The position numbers and the translations under genes were made by a program. The notes under the pieces are model-generated. The model worked only from the letters and a program-made list of their open reading frames with translations. It ran no database searches and had not been told where the DNA came from. Positions 1-8,799 of a DNA stretch of 64,000 bases are shown here, piece by piece. Position 1 is the first letter of the stretch; each line of letters begins with the position of its first letter. Location of the stretch: contig OY762824.1 of assembly GCA_963666465.1 (NCBI GenBank), positions 2,666,001 to 2,730,000 of the forward strand. Reading direction: 5' to 3'. The DNA comes from VXYL01 sp963666465 (GTDB taxonomy: Bacteria; Pseudomonadota; Gammaproteobacteria; Pseudomonadales; Azotimanducaceae).

Positions 1-15
1 GGACGGGGGCTAGTG

Positions 16-117
16 TCCTGTGCCCTAAATAGTCCTGTGCCCTAAATAGTCCTGTGCCCTAAATAGTCCTGTGCCCTAAATAGTCCTGTGCCCTAAATAG
101 TCCTGTGCCCTAAATAG
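16..117. repeat. Six perfect 17-bp tandem copies of part of the IS630 left terminal repeat
   Basis: The unit TCCTGTGCCCTAAATAG starts at 16, 33, 50, 67, 84 and 101 with no differences between copies. The first copy is the inner part of the IS630 left terminal inverted repeat, which begins at the TA at 11. The array is therefore an expansion of the transposon end, not a CRISPR: there are no spacers. The perfect identity points to recent amplification by slippage or to aberrant transposase action. Confidence 0.95.
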
Positions 118-123
118 ATAGAA

Positions 124-1204
124 TTAACGCGACGATGCCTGGACGGCGGCCAATCGCTCTCTGGCGCGCTTGATCTTGGCCAGGATGTCTTCGCCCTTGG
201 CGGTCCACCGGTACGGTTTGGGGTCGGCGTTGTGTTCGGCCAGGTGGCGGACGATCTCGCGGCGCAGCTGGCCGACGCTGGCGAAGCTGCCGTCGCGGAT
301 CACGGCGGCGAGGTCGCCGAAGAACCGTTCGACGAGGTTGAGCCAGGAACTCGACGTCGGGGTGAAGTGCATCTCGAAGCGTGGATGGCGCGCCAGCCAC
401 GCCCTGACCTTCTCGTGCCTGTGCGTGGCGCAGTTGTCGGCGACGACGTGGAGCGTCAGGTCGGCCGGCGTCTCGCGGTCGATCTGCCTGAGGAAGCGCA
501 GCCACTGTACGTGCGTGTGCTGGGCTTCGAGACGCTTGATCAGCTTGCCGTCGAGGCAGTTCATCGCCGCAAACAGCGTGATCGTGCCGTGCCGGTGGCA
601 GTCGTGCGTTTCGGTGCGAATGTGGCCGACGCCCAGCGGCAGCCCCGGCTGCGTGCGTTCCAGCGCCTGGATCCGCGTCTTCTCGTCGCAGCGCCATCGA
701 CTTCTCCAGCGGATCCAGGCACAGCCCCGCCACGTCCCGGAACCTGGCCTCGAACCGCGGGTCGCTGGACAGCTTGAACGCGCGCTCGAGGTGCGGCTTG
801 AGACCGTGTTCGCGCCAGATGCGACCGACGCTGGACGCCGAGATGCCCACTTCCGACGCCGTCGTGCGCGTGCTGCGCCGCCGCATGCCCGGCGCGCCCT
901 GACCCGCCTTGGCAACGACTTCCTCGACCACCGCAGGCGAAATGCTCGGCTTGACCCCCCGACCCGGACGATCCACCAGACCCTCCAGCCCCTGCCGCTC
1001 GAATCGCTGCGACCACTTGTTCACCGAGGACGTCGCGATCCCCAGCCCGCGCGCCACGGCCGTCTGCTTCACGCCCTTCGCGCGCAGCAGCGCGATGCGT
1101 GCGCGCACCAGGTCGCGTGCCGGTGTCGTGGTCGCGCGAACACGGCGCTGGAGTTCGCCTTCCTCTTCCGCCGCGAGTTCCAGAACCGACACCGGACGCG
1201 CCAT
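124..1204 (-). pseudogene. IS630-family transposase, frameshifted
   Basis: DDE transposase of the IS630 (Tc1/mariner-like) family. The first half reads from ATG at 1204 through a helix-turn-helix region and the motif SSDPRFEARFRDVAGLCLDP. Near position 695 the frame is lost. The second half continues in another frame with CDEKTRIQALERTQPGLP, VADNCATHRHEK and SSWLNLVERFF, which hold the three catalytic acids. Compared with the intact copy at 5343-6434, about five bases are missing just before the first catalytic Asp. A deletion of that size is not a typical programmed slip, so this is called a pseudogene. The C-terminus ends at 124, six bases from the tandem array. Confidence 0.85.
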
Positions 1205-1285
1205 CGCAGACACCGCCAACACACACCGGTGCTGCCATGACACGGAATCCACGTTATTTCTGTCTATTTAAGACGCATCACACTA

Positions 1286-1395
1286 CCGCCGCTTGGCGGC
1301 GCTTAAGGCAGTTTTCGCTAGCACGAAAACTGCGAAGGGAAGTACGCGACCGTTCTCCAACTCGACAGTTTTCTACGGCGCTTTGCCTCCCTAGC
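1286..1395. repeat. Repeat C, copy 1
   Basis: This stretch closely matches 21311-21412, including a hairpin whose arms are GCAGTTTTCG and CGAAAACTGC (around 1309-1334), then a shared GAAGGGAAGTACGCGACCG block. It directly adjoins the right TA of the broken IS630 element. No protein is supported here. The region 1396-1490 that follows is unique and shows nothing recognisable. Confidence 0.7.
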
Positions 1396-1490
1396 GCCGC
1401 TTCGCCGGTCCTTACGAGGGCCTTCTGGGGGCGAGGGCATTGAAGCCCTGGCTCGCGCACTCCACCGTCACGGATTTCGCCAGGTTGCGG

Positions 1491-1885
1491 GGAGTCCTCC
1501 GGGGGGAGGGCGTCCCGCCCTCCATCGCGCCGCAAGGCGCGCCGCGCCGTCAGGCGCCGCGCCCGCAAGGGCGCGCAGGGCACATCGCGGCATGCGCAGG
1601 GAGGACGCGCCTGACGGCGCGCATGGGGGGCCGGACGCCCTCCCTCCCTTCTCCCTCCCTCCCTCTCCCTCTCCCTCTCCCTCCCGATAAGAGTGGTCCC
1701 GGCAGGCAAGTCGACGCAGTCGCCAGCCGCGAACGGCCATGCGCCACGTCAGCGCCACAAGAACCGTTGCCTGTTCGGCAACGGTTCCTGCCCCAGCCCA
1801 GGCCATCCTGTCACCCTGTCGGCATTCGGCCAGCTCACGCCGTCCGAAGTCCGACAGGCTGCCAGGCAAATTCAAGGTGAGACAC
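1491..1885 (+). mobile_element. Miniature element M, copy 1 (left end lost), carrying repeat A
   Basis: GC-rich non-coding element seen at four places (here, 20034-20262, 44391-44669, 50981-51359). It contains hairpins such as GGAGGGCGTCCCGCCCTCC and a CT-rich run at 1641-1684. The right end GTGAGACAC is followed by TA (1886-1887), matching the end of the complete copy at 50981-51359. No matching left end is visible, so this copy is truncated. A copy of repeat A (1753-1862) sits inside it. The copy at 44391-44669 lacks repeat A and shows the empty site. Confidence 0.7.
1753..1862 (-). repeat. Repeat A, copy 1
   Basis: Minus-strand copy of the 110-bp palindromic repeat A, inserted in element M. 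The uninterrupted sequence at 44641-44660 reads GTC-AGGCAAATTC. Here it reads GTC-AG, the repeat, then AGGCAAATTC, giving a two-base AG (CT on the other strand) duplication. It contains a GTTGCC/GGCAAC hairpin and the long CCTGTCGG/CCGACAGG stem. Confidence 0.85.
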
Positions 1886-1906
1886 TACCCTGCGGAGACG
1901 TTGGGG

Positions 1907-2638
1907 TCATTGGCGTTGGCGGAGGGCTTCGAAGAGCAGGATGCTGGTGGCGGCGGCGACGTTTAGGCTGGATACCTTGCCGGCCAGGGGGATTTGGGCC
2001 AGGTAGTCGCAGCGCTGTTGGGTTAGGTGGCGCAGGCCCTTGGCTTCGCTGCCTACCACTATGGCTATGGCGCCTTCGAAGGGGACGTCTGTGTATTTGA
2101 CGTCGCCTTCTGCGGTGCCGCCGACGATCCAGACGCCGCGTTCGCGGAGCCAGTCCAGGCGGCGGGCAAGGTTGGCCACCTCGACGATGAAGAGGTGCTC
2201 CATGGCGCCGCTTGCGGCCTTGGCGGCGACGCCGGACAAGGGTGCGCTGCGGCGACGCGGCACCAGCACGGCATCGACGCCGGCGGCCTCGGCGCTGCGC
2301 AGGCAGGCACCGAGATTGCGCGGGTCTTCGATGTGGTCGAGGGCCAGCAGGAGCGGCTGCGAGAAGCTCTCGAAGCGCCGCTCGAAGACGGCTTCGCTCG
2401 CCGGCCGCACCGCATGGCATTCGGCGAGGATGCCTTGGTGGCTGCCGACGCCGGCGAGGCGGCTCAAGGCCGCGCGTTCCACGGTGTCCACGCGAATGCT
2501 GGCGTTGCGCGCTTGCGTCACGATGGCGGCGACTTCCCGCGTGCGGCGACCGGCCGCTACCTTCAGGCTGCGAATGCGGCCGGGGTCGGTTCCCACCAGT
2601 TCGCGCACGGCGTGGGTGCCGTAGATGCGGCCGTTCAT
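1907..2638 (-). CDS. rlmB: 23S rRNA (guanosine-2'-O-)-methyltransferase RlmB
   Basis: SPOUT-class TrmH-family enzyme that 2'-O-methylates G2251 in the 23S rRNA P-loop using S-adenosylmethionine. The 243 residues equal the length of the E. coli protein. Visible motifs are the N-terminal substrate-binding domain (GRIYGTHAVRELV), motif 1 with Asn108 and Arg114 (DPRNLGACLRSAEAAGV), motif 2 at 195-202 (VGSEAKGL) and the knot motif 3 at 216-230 (IPLAGKVSSLNVAAA). ATG at 2638 overlaps the rnr stop in an ATGA, so it is translationally coupled to rnr, the usual gammaproteobacterial pair. The gene appears intact. Confidence 0.95.
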   Translation of the reverse strand: MNGRIYGTHAVRELVGTDPGRIRSLKVAAGRRTREVAAIVTQARNASIRVDTVERAALSRLAGVGSHQGILAECHAVRPASEAVFERRFESFSQPLLLALDHIEDPRNLGACLRSAEAAGVDAVLVPRRRSAPLSGVAAKAASGAMEHLFIVEVANLARRLDWLRERGVWIVGGTAEGDVKYTDVPFEGAIAIVVGSEAKGLRHLTQQRCDYLAQIPLAGKVSSLNVAAATSILLFEALRQRQ

Positions 2639-5010
2639 CGCCGCCCGCGGCCCTGTCCGCGCCGTTGCCGGGGCATTCGGTGGTCGGCGGGACGCTCGGT
2701 CAGGCGCAGGTCCACCCGTCCGGTGGGGGGAGAGACATCCTGCAGGACCACCTCGATGGCGTCGCCAAGGGCGAAGCGTCGCCCAGAACGCTCGCCCACC
2801 AGCGCCATGGCCGCGGGGACATGGTGGAAATAGTCGGCGCCAAGGGCGCCGATGTGCAGCAGCCCCTGCACGCCGGTGCCGTCGAGTTCGACGAAGAGGC
2901 CGAATCCGGTCACGCCGGCGACCCGGCCCGAGAAGGTCTCGCCGACCCGATGCTCGATCAGGGCACACTTGAGCCAGTTGTCCACCATGCGCTCGGCGCT
3001 TTCGGCGCGGCGTTCGGTGGTGGAAATGTGGGCGCAGATTTCGTCGAGCTCGTCCGCGTTCGGGCGCCAGCCGAGCAGGATGCGGTGGACGAGCAGGTCC
3101 GAATAGCGGCGGATGGGCGAGGTGAAGTGGACGTAGGTGGCAAGCGCCAGACCGAAGTGGCCGAGGCGGCGGGTTTCGTAGCGGGCCTGGGCGAGGCTGC
3201 GCAGGGTGAGGACGTCCCAGATCCAGTCCGGCAGGCTCGACTTCGCCTTGGCGCGGGCGAGTGCTTCGCTCAAGGCGATCGGGGTGATGGGAGCTGGGGG
3301 CAGCGACACGCCGACGAGGCGTAATGCGGGTTCCAAGGCGTCCAGGCGGTCGCTCGGCGGCGGTTCGTGGACGCGGTACACGGGGCGTGTGCCGCTCGCC
3401 GGCGTCTCTCCTTGCGGCTTGAGGCGCCGTTCCAGCTCGCGTGCGGCGGCGACGTTGGCGGCGATCATGGCCTCTTCGATGAGGCGATGGGCATCGTTGC
3501 GCGCCACCGGGGCGACGCTCTCTGGGCGACCGTCCTGCAACAGCACGCGGGATTCGTGGCTTTCGAGGTCCAGGGCGCCGCGCTCGTCTCGCTGGGCGGT
3601 CAATGCCTTGCGCACGCCGTCCAGCGCCTTGAGGGAGGTGGCCATCGCACGGCCCGCCATCCTGCCCCGACCTTCCAGGAACTCGGCCACCTCGGTGTAG
3701 GTGAGCCGGGCCTGGGAGCGAATGGTGGCGCGGGCAAAGCTGTGGCAGGACACCCGGCCGCGCGTCGATACCAACATGTCGCACACCACCGCGAGGCGGT
3801 CTTCCCCTGGCCTCAGCGAGCAGAGCCCGTTGCTGAGCGCCTCCGGCAGCATCGGCACCACCCGATCGGGCAGATACACCGAGTTGCCCCGGCGGCGGGC
3901 TTCGTGATCGAGCGGCGAGCCGACGGCGACGTAATGCGAGACATCGGCGATGGCGACCACCAACCGCCAGCCGCCGCCTCGCCGGCGCTCGGCGAACACC
4001 GCATCGTCGAAGTCGCGTGCATCCTCGCCGTCGATGGTGACCAGGGGCAGGTTGCGAAGGTCTAGCAGCCTGTCGGACTTCGCTGTCTCGGTGAAGTTCG
4101 ACAGGGTGACAGAACGGCTCGGGCTGGGGCAGGAAGCGTTGTCCGATGGCAACGGTTCTTGTGGCGCTAGCCTGGCGGAGTCGCCATTGGGGGGGCGGGC
4201 ATCTCGCGCGGCAGGCGCGTCCGTGGCGTCGAACCGGTTCGCCGCAGCGCTGGTTCCTTGCAACGCAGGCGGCCAGACGCGCGGGATCCGATAGGCCGCC
4301 AGAGCCGCGTCTGAGGCACGTGCCGCTTCGTTGCCGGAATCCCGCACGCCGACGACGCGTCCGGAAACGCGCCGCGCCCCCACCTCCAGCACTTCCACCT
4401 CGACGATGGCGCCGTCGCGGGCGCCAGAAGGCGGCACGGTCAGATCGATCCGCCCGCGCAATCCCGGATCGAGGGATTCCACCGACGGCGCCGCGAACGA
4501 GCCGCCGCTGCGCTCACGTTCCGACCCAGCGCCTTGGGGCGAAGCCAGAGGCGCATTCAAGACGCCGATCAACGATTCCGAAGACGGCGACAGCACCCGC
4601 CGCACCGCTACCCCTTCCTTCGTTCGCGAACCCTCGATGCGATCCCCCGGCCGCACGCCGCGAACCCGATGCCCCCGCGACAGCGTTGCGAGCCCTTCGG
4701 AAGTTTCCACAGCCAATGCCGCCCCGTGCTCGACCACCTGGCCCACAACCCTTTCCGGCGGCTGCGTCAGCTCATAGCGCCCGCGCTGGCCAAGCCGCAC
4801 CTCACCGGACGCCAAGAGGCCATCGAGCAGCTTCCGCAGCGTCTTGGACTCGGTACCGCGCGCATCGAAGTGCCGCAGCAAGCCAGACCAGCGCATCGAT
4901 CCGCGTTCGGCCAGCGCATCTACCAGCTCGCCACGCGTCGGCAGCCGCGCCGCGTCCGCTCCCGGCCGATTCCCCCGTGACGTCTCGCGGCGCTTGTTTC
5001 GTCTATTCAA
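2635..5010 (-). CDS. rnr: Ribonuclease R with an in-frame palindromic insert
   Basis: 3'-5' exoribonuclease that degrades structured RNA. Order: winged-helix N-terminus, cold-shock domains, RNB catalytic domain with the Asp cluster in TIDGEDARDFDDAVF (about residues 324-338), then a C-terminal S1 domain (FSGRVAGVTGFGLFVELDG) and a basic tail. From TTG at 5010 it has 791 residues, against 813 in E. coli. The open frame continues to an ATG at 5088, but that start would overlap tRNA-Leu, so TTG is preferred with moderate confidence. Residues about 281-315 are encoded by repeat A (4064-4168). This adds 35 residues between the cold-shock and RNB domains without changing frame. All catalytic residues remain, so activity is plausible. 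Confidence 0.9.
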   Translation of the reverse strand: MNRRNKRRETSRGNRPGADAARLPTRGELVDALAERGSMRWSGLLRHFDARGTESKTLRKLLDGLLASGEVRLGQRGRYELTQPPERVVGQVVEHGAALAVETSEGLATLSRGHRVRGVRPGDRIEGSRTKEGVAVRRVLSPSSESLIGVLNAPLASPQGAGSERERSGGSFAAPSVESLDPGLRGRIDLTVPPSGARDGAIVEVEVLEVGARRVSGRVVGVRDSGNEAARASDAALAAYRIPRVWPPALQGTSAAANRFDATDAPAARDARPPNGDSARLAPQEPLPSDNASCPSPSRSVTLSNFTETAKSDRLLDLRNLPLVTIDGEDARDFDDAVFAERRRGGGWRLVVAIADVSHYVAVGSPLDHEARRRGNSVYLPDRVVPMLPEALSNGLCSLRPGEDRLAVVCDMLVSTRGRVSCHSFARATIRSQARLTYTEVAEFLEGRGRMAGRAMATSLKALDGVRKALTAQRDERGALDLESHESRVLLQDGRPESVAPVARNDAHRLIEEAMIAANVAAARELERRLKPQGETPASGTRPVYRVHEPPPSDRLDALEPALRLVGVSLPPAPITPIALSEALARAKAKSSLPDWIWDVLTLRSLAQARYETRRLGHFGLALATYVHFTSPIRRYSDLLVHRILLGWRPNADELDEICAHISTTERRAESAERMVDNWLKCALIEHRVGETFSGRVAGVTGFGLFVELDGTGVQGLLHIGALGADYFHHVPAAMALVGERSGRRFALGDAIEVVLQDVSPPTGRVDLRLTERPADHRMPRQRRGQGRGRR
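4064..4166 (+). repeat. Repeat A, copy 2, inside rnr
   Basis: Flanked by CT at 4062-4063 and 4167-4168. With one CT the insertion is exactly 105 bases, 35 codons, where other copies add 112. The first hairpin differs in sequence from the consensus but still pairs: arm CCTGTCGGACTTC against GAAGTTCGACAGG matches at 12 of 13 positions plus one G-T. Read on the minus strand it encodes a stop-free peptide containing APQEPLPSDNASCPSPS. Confidence 0.9.
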
Positions 5011-5062
5011 GTGGACATCGCTTTGGTAAAGTTGCTCCCCTCGCCACGATGGCGAGGCTGCC

Positions 5063-5149
5063 GCCGAGGTGGTGAAATTGGTATACACGCTAGCTTCAGG
5101 TGCTAGTGGGGGAAACCCCGTGGAGGTTCAAGTCCTCTCCTCGGCACCA
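5063..5149 (+). tRNA. tRNA-Leu(CAG)
   Basis: Class II tRNA with acceptor GCCGAGG pairing CCTCGGC, discriminator A and encoded CCA at 5147-5149. The anticodon loop is TTCAGGT between CTAGC and GCTAG, giving anticodon CAG. The long variable arm (TGGGGGAAACCCCG) and the T loop GTTCAAGTC fit tRNA-Leu. It lies divergent to and just upstream of rnr. Confidence 0.95.
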
Positions 5150-5321
5150 AACTCGACCCATAGCCTATTGAGTTTCAAACAATTGTAGGCATAGCCTGAA
5201 GGTCGCGCAGCACTTTTCGCGGCACTCTTCGGCAAAGCCGACCACGGGAGCTATTGTAACCCCGTGAAATCCGTGTAGATGGAAGTGCCAGTTCCCGCCA
5301 GGAGGTAAGCGCCGTAGTGTA
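5150..5321. other. Intergenic stretch between tRNA-Leu and IS630
   Basis: No open frame of interest. It holds a short CGGCAAAGCCG hairpin near 5230 and ends with one arm of a 17-bp inverted repeat (5298-5314) whose partner lies on the far side of the IS630 element. Confidence 0.5.
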
Positions 5322-6509
5322 GTGTCCTTAACAAAAAGGTGATTAAGAGGCGTTGGCCAGCGCGGCCCGACCGCGTTCGACCTTCTCCATGATCTCGCCG
5401 AAGGACTTCGTCCACACCAGCGGCTGCGGATTCTCGTTGTGACGCTCCAGGCACTCCCGCAGGCACTTCTCGAGATGCGGCACCGATGTGAAGACGCCGC
5501 GCCGGATCTGCTTGTCGGTCAGCGTCGCGAAGAACCGCTCCACCAGGTTCGCCCACGAGGCGCCGGTCGGCGTGAAGTGCAGGAAGATGCGTTTCCTGCG
5601 CTCGATCCAGTCCTGCACCTTCTCGTGCCTGTGGGTCGCGTAGTTGTCGAGCACGATGTGGATCTCCTGGTCGGCGGGCACCGCCTTGTCGACCTCGCGC
5701 AGGAACATCAGCACCTCCTGGTGACGGTGCCTGCGGCAGGTCCTGCCGATCACCTTGCCGCTGGCCACCTCCAGCGCGGCGAACAGCGTGGTCGTGCCGT
5801 GGCGCTTGCAGTCGTGCGTCATCGTGCCGGCGCGGCCCCTCTTCATCGGCAGGCCCGGCTGCGTCCGGTCCAGCGCCTGGATCCGGCTCTTCTCGTCGAA
5901 GCTGAACACCGCCGCGTTCTCCGGCGGGTCCAGGTAGAGCCCCACCACGTCCCGCAGCTTCTCCTCGAAGCGAGGATCGCTGCTCAGCCTGAAGGTCCGG
6001 ATCAGGTGCGGCTTGAGGCCGCGCGACCGCCACACCCGGTGGACGAAGCTGTGGGTCGTGCCCAGATGCCGCGCCATCGACCGGCACGACCAGTGCGTGG
6101 CGTCCTCCGGTGTCGTCTGCGTCGTCGCCTCGATCACCCGGGTGCGCAACGCCGCCTGCGCCCGGCTGTCCTTCCCGCCGTGGTTGGCGCCGCGCGGCCG
6201 CTCCCTCTCGATCGCCGACGCACCCTCCTTCGCGTAGCGGGTGCGCCAGCGTCCCACCTTGTTCGCGTCGATGCCCAGCTTCGCGGCAATGTCCTTGTTC
6301 GTCGTTCCGTCGGCTGCCATCAGGACGATCCGCGAACGTTCCCGCAGGCGCACCGGCGCACTGCGCGACGACGCCCACTTGTCCAGCCTTCCCCGGTCCT
6401 CGGTCGACAGTGTGATTGGTGCCGCAACCCGCATCGAACTTGCCCCCAGACGCGATGCGCAAAAGCATGACCCATCGACGCCTCATAAACGACAGTTTAT
6501 TTGGGACAC
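5322..6509 (-). mobile_element. IS630-family element, apparently intact
   Basis: Bounded by TA at 5320-5321 and 6510-6511. Left end GTGTCCTTAA and right end (reverse complement) GTGTCCCAAA form inverted repeats. It carries one uninterrupted transposase gene, so it could be autonomous and could act on the related copy at 13-1283, whose end also starts GTGTCC. Confidence 0.9.
5343..6434 (-). CDS. IS630-family transposase
   Basis: Cut-and-paste DDE transposase that moves its own element into TA sites. The 363 residues begin with a helix-turn-helix DNA-binding region (TNKDIAAKLGIDANKVGRW, about 45-63). The catalytic core holds Asp180 (SFDEKS), Asp263 (VLDNYATH) and Glu299 (ANLVERFF), the expected DDE spacing with the typical IS630 RTQPGLP motif after the first Asp. 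The frame is complete and the stop lies 21 bases inside the left terminal repeat. It is the undamaged relative of the gene at 124-1204. Confidence 0.92.
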   Translation of the reverse strand: MRVAAPITLSTEDRGRLDKWASSRSAPVRLRERSRIVLMAADGTTNKDIAAKLGIDANKVGRWRTRYAKEGASAIERERPRGANHGGKDSRAQAALRTRVIEATTQTTPEDATHWSCRSMARHLGTTHSFVHRVWRSRGLKPHLIRTFRLSSDPRFEEKLRDVVGLYLDPPENAAVFSFDEKSRIQALDRTQPGLPMKRGRAGTMTHDCKRHGTTTLFAALEVASGKVIGRTCRRHRHQEVLMFLREVDKAVPADQEIHIVLDNYATHRHEKVQDWIERRKRIFLHFTPTGASWANLVERFFATLTDKQIRRGVFTSVPHLEKCLRECLERHNENPQPLVWTKSFGEIMEKVERGRAALANAS

Positions 6510-6536
6510 TACAGTAGAACGGCGCTTACCTCCTGG

Positions 6537-6615
6537 CCGAAAGCGCGAGCGAATGCGAGCCCGAAGGCCAAGCAGTTCGCGAAGCGAACTGCCGACGCGC
6601 CCGTCAGGGCGCGCT
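6537..6615. repeat. Repeat D, copy 1
   Basis: The stretch starting GCGAGCGAATGCGAGC resembles 47741-47825 and carries a GCAGTTCGCGAAGCGAACTGC hairpin-like core. It also ends in a GGGCGCGC run. Two copies only, with moderate similarity, so the family is tentative. Confidence 0.4.
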
Positions 6616-8577
6616 AGCTGAAGGGATTTCTGGCATGACCACGAACCACTCCTCCCCTCTCCGTCCCGCCGCGGCGTCGAGCCCCGCGTCCTCAGGCGCG
6701 ATCCGGCTCGTGACGGAGCGCCCCGGCGTGTGGTAGCGTCGCGGTGGCGCAGGGAGCGTGGGAACGGCTCTGCGCCGCGTTCCGCGTCGTTCGGACGCGC
6801 GTGCGGTCCCGGCGGCACGATGTGACGTGTGCCGTGCGGGGGAAGCGCGCGGGAGCGGCCGGTGGGCACGGACACATGCCGCCGGCTGGCGGACCGGACG
6901 ATGCGGAAGGAAAGCGCTCAAGGGTCGGCGCCTTCAACGTGACGGGCGAGCCGGGCGTCTCCGACGGGGACGCGCAGCGTGGATGCAGCCAGGTGAGCGG
7001 TCGTGCGCGTAATGGCGGCGCACGGATGGGACCGACAGGACCGTGCCTGGTGGCCTGGGAGAGGCAGTTCCATTGGTTTGCTTCGGGGATGCCCGAAGTT
7101 CCGCAGGAGGATGTCGACGATGTCCTTCGTGCCGCGTCGCAAGCCTGACATGGCTGCGGCGAAAACCGTAACGTTGAGCAAGCAGACAAGGAGACGGCGG
7201 GCGCCCGGCAGCCGGGCGCCCGCCGTCGGCATTTTGGAAAAGGAGAGCGGGAGGGCAATGGGCGGGAGGCGGACGCGCGAACAGATCCAGGACGAATGGC
7301 GCTGGCGGTGGACGGAAGCGCGGCGGCGGCGAGGGCGATCGGCTCTACCTGGATCTCTGCGACCTGATCCGGCGCAACCCGTCGGGTTCAGGGGCGCGCA
7401 TGCGGCAGCGGCGGGCGCCACGGAACTCGGCCCGGTCCGCGGGGCTCGGCAGCGTGGTGGGTATCCTCGGCGGCACCGTCCGCGGTACTCCTCGTTGCAT
7501 TCCCGACACTCCCGGTTCTCCCCGTCTGCGCACGCGGCCATGACGCCACGGGCGCTCGCCCCGGGTCAACCGGACATCGCCCAGGCGCCCCGTGCGACTT
7601 CTTCGTCGCACCGCCCTCGACCACCGGGACGCGCGGAGCTCGGCCGCGGGCAGGCTGGCGCGGCACCGCACGCGATCAAGGCCGGGCCCTGCGGGCGGCG
7701 CTAACGCGCCGGCCCTGACCGCGAGCGAGCCCGGCGTCCGCCGTTGGGCGGGCGTCGACTGCGGTCTCGAGTGCCGCATCGAACCGCGACCCCAGGTCCT
7801 GCGCGACGGCGACCTGCACCAGTGGGTCGCGATCCTGTCCCCGCCCGCCGGCGGTGCGCGGCTGGTCGCTGGCGCACGCTACCACATCGACCCGCTGGGC
7901 ATGACGGCCGCCATTCCCCACGCCGTGCCGGGGTCGAGCTGCCGCCGACCAGGGCCCAGACGTGGCCGTGGACGCGGCGGGGCGCCTGGCGGTGGATCGA
8001 CGAGGAGATGGTGTGGATCTGCGCCGACACGGGACGGACGCAGTCTCGCGGTCGGAACGGAATCCCGACGTCGTTCACGGGCCGCGGACCCCGACGGCCG
8101 AACCGCGCCCGCCCCGCGCCTGAGCGTCAACCGGGGCGATTGGGAGGCGTTGCGTCAGCTTGGCGGCGTTCGGGGACGGGATTCGGGAAAGGGGCCCGGG
8201 TTCCGGCGAGCTGGAAGCGCGGGCCGGCGAGCCGACCGGGCGTCGGGACAAGCCGAAAAGGGTGTCGCCGGGCCGCCACCGCGCCGTGAGTGGCAGCTCC
8301 ATCGGGGGCCGCCGTATCACGACCGTTCGACGCGGCACGGCCATCGCGCCGCGCCGCGAACCGGCGGATGTGACGGGACGTTTCGGGCACCCCGGCGACG
8401 CGGGCAGTGTCGGCCACCGGAGGGCCGGCCGTCAACGGGCGGCAACGTTGCCGGACCGGGGAAGCGCCGTCGTGCCGCGCGCTCGGCGGAGTGCCCGTGG
8501 TGGTCGGTCGCGCGAGCGGGCAACGGCCCGGGCGCGCGGTGTCGGCGGGCGGGGCGGTAGGCGGGGCCGGGCCTCGG
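6616..8577. other. About 2 kb without a convincing gene
   Basis: Very GC-rich DNA with many overlapping open frames in all directions, none with a recognisable domain. Two parts are duplicated elsewhere. The stretch 7440-7590 resembles the reverse complement of 9360-9525 (shared CTCGTTGCAT and CGACACTC, and ATGACGCCACGG). The stretch 7955-8015 resembles 9525-9585 (shared GTGGCCGTGGACGCGGC and GGTGGATCGACGAGGAG). These look like rearranged copies of one decayed accessory segment. Confidence 0.5.
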
Positions 8578-8799
8578 TCAGGCGGGGTTGGCGCGCCGGA
8601 GGATCGGGGCGAGGGCGCGCAGCGCCTCGTCGACGGACTCGGCGTCGGGGAAGACGTCGAGCAGGTCCGGCGCAACGACGACGACGTTGGCGCCTTCGGC
8701 GTAGCGCCGCACGGTGACGCCGCGTACGGCGCCGGAGAAGTCGTACTCCGGACGCAGGGTGTCCCGGTCCTCGGTGGGTGTGTCAGGTGCCTTGCTCAT
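8578..8799 (-). CDS. Antitoxin partner of BrnT-type toxin
   Basis: A 73-residue protein with the motif LRPEYDFSGAVRGVTVRRYA followed by NVVVVAPDLLDVFPDAESVDEALR. This pattern is typical of the small antitoxins encoded right after BrnT-family toxins, although it is not the ribbon-helix-helix BrnA type. Its start overlaps the upstream toxin gene by 17 bases, indicating coupled translation. It would neutralise the toxin by binding and probably represses the operon. No neighbour suggests any other role. Confidence 0.75.
   Translation of the reverse strand: MSKAPDTPTEDRDTLRPEYDFSGAVRGVTVRRYAEGANVVVVAPDLLDVFPDAESVDEALRALAPILRRANPA

Larger units (their letters stand above)
13..1283 (-). mobile_element. 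IS630-family element, inactive copy
   Basis: The element is bounded by TA dinucleotides at 11-12 and 1284-1285, the target duplication expected for IS630. The two ends match as inverted repeats: 22 bases read inward from the left TA and from the right TA agree at 17 positions, sharing TAGTGT and TAAATAG. Inside lies one transposase gene on the minus strand, broken by a frameshift. The left end is abnormal because part of the terminal repeat is tandemly multiplied (see 16-117). Confidence 0.85.
5298..6536. repeat. 17-bp perfect inverted repeat flanking the intact IS630
   Basis: CCAGGAGGTAAGCGCCG at 5298-5314 is the exact reverse complement of 6520-6536. Removing the IS630 (5322-6509) and one TA restores a single hairpin with a 13-base loop. 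The IS therefore inserted into the loop of a pre-existing palindrome. What the palindrome was (terminator or repeat) cannot be told. Confidence 0.9.

Noticed and set aside
16..117. CRISPR-like direct repeats
   Set aside because: The six units are contiguous with no spacers and derive from the IS630 end.
124..1204. Programmed frameshift in the IS630 transposase
   Set aside because: The intact relative is a single frame and about five bases are missing here, so deletion is the simpler explanation.
5063..5088. rnr start inside tRNA-Leu
   Set aside because: An ATG at 5088 would put the rnr start across the tRNA on the other strand; TTG at 5010 is more plausible.
6616..8577. Hidden genes in the 2-kb region
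   Set aside because: All frames were read; none shows domain-like sequence, and Arg/Pro/Ala-rich frames appear on both strands as expected for GC-rich non-coding DNA.
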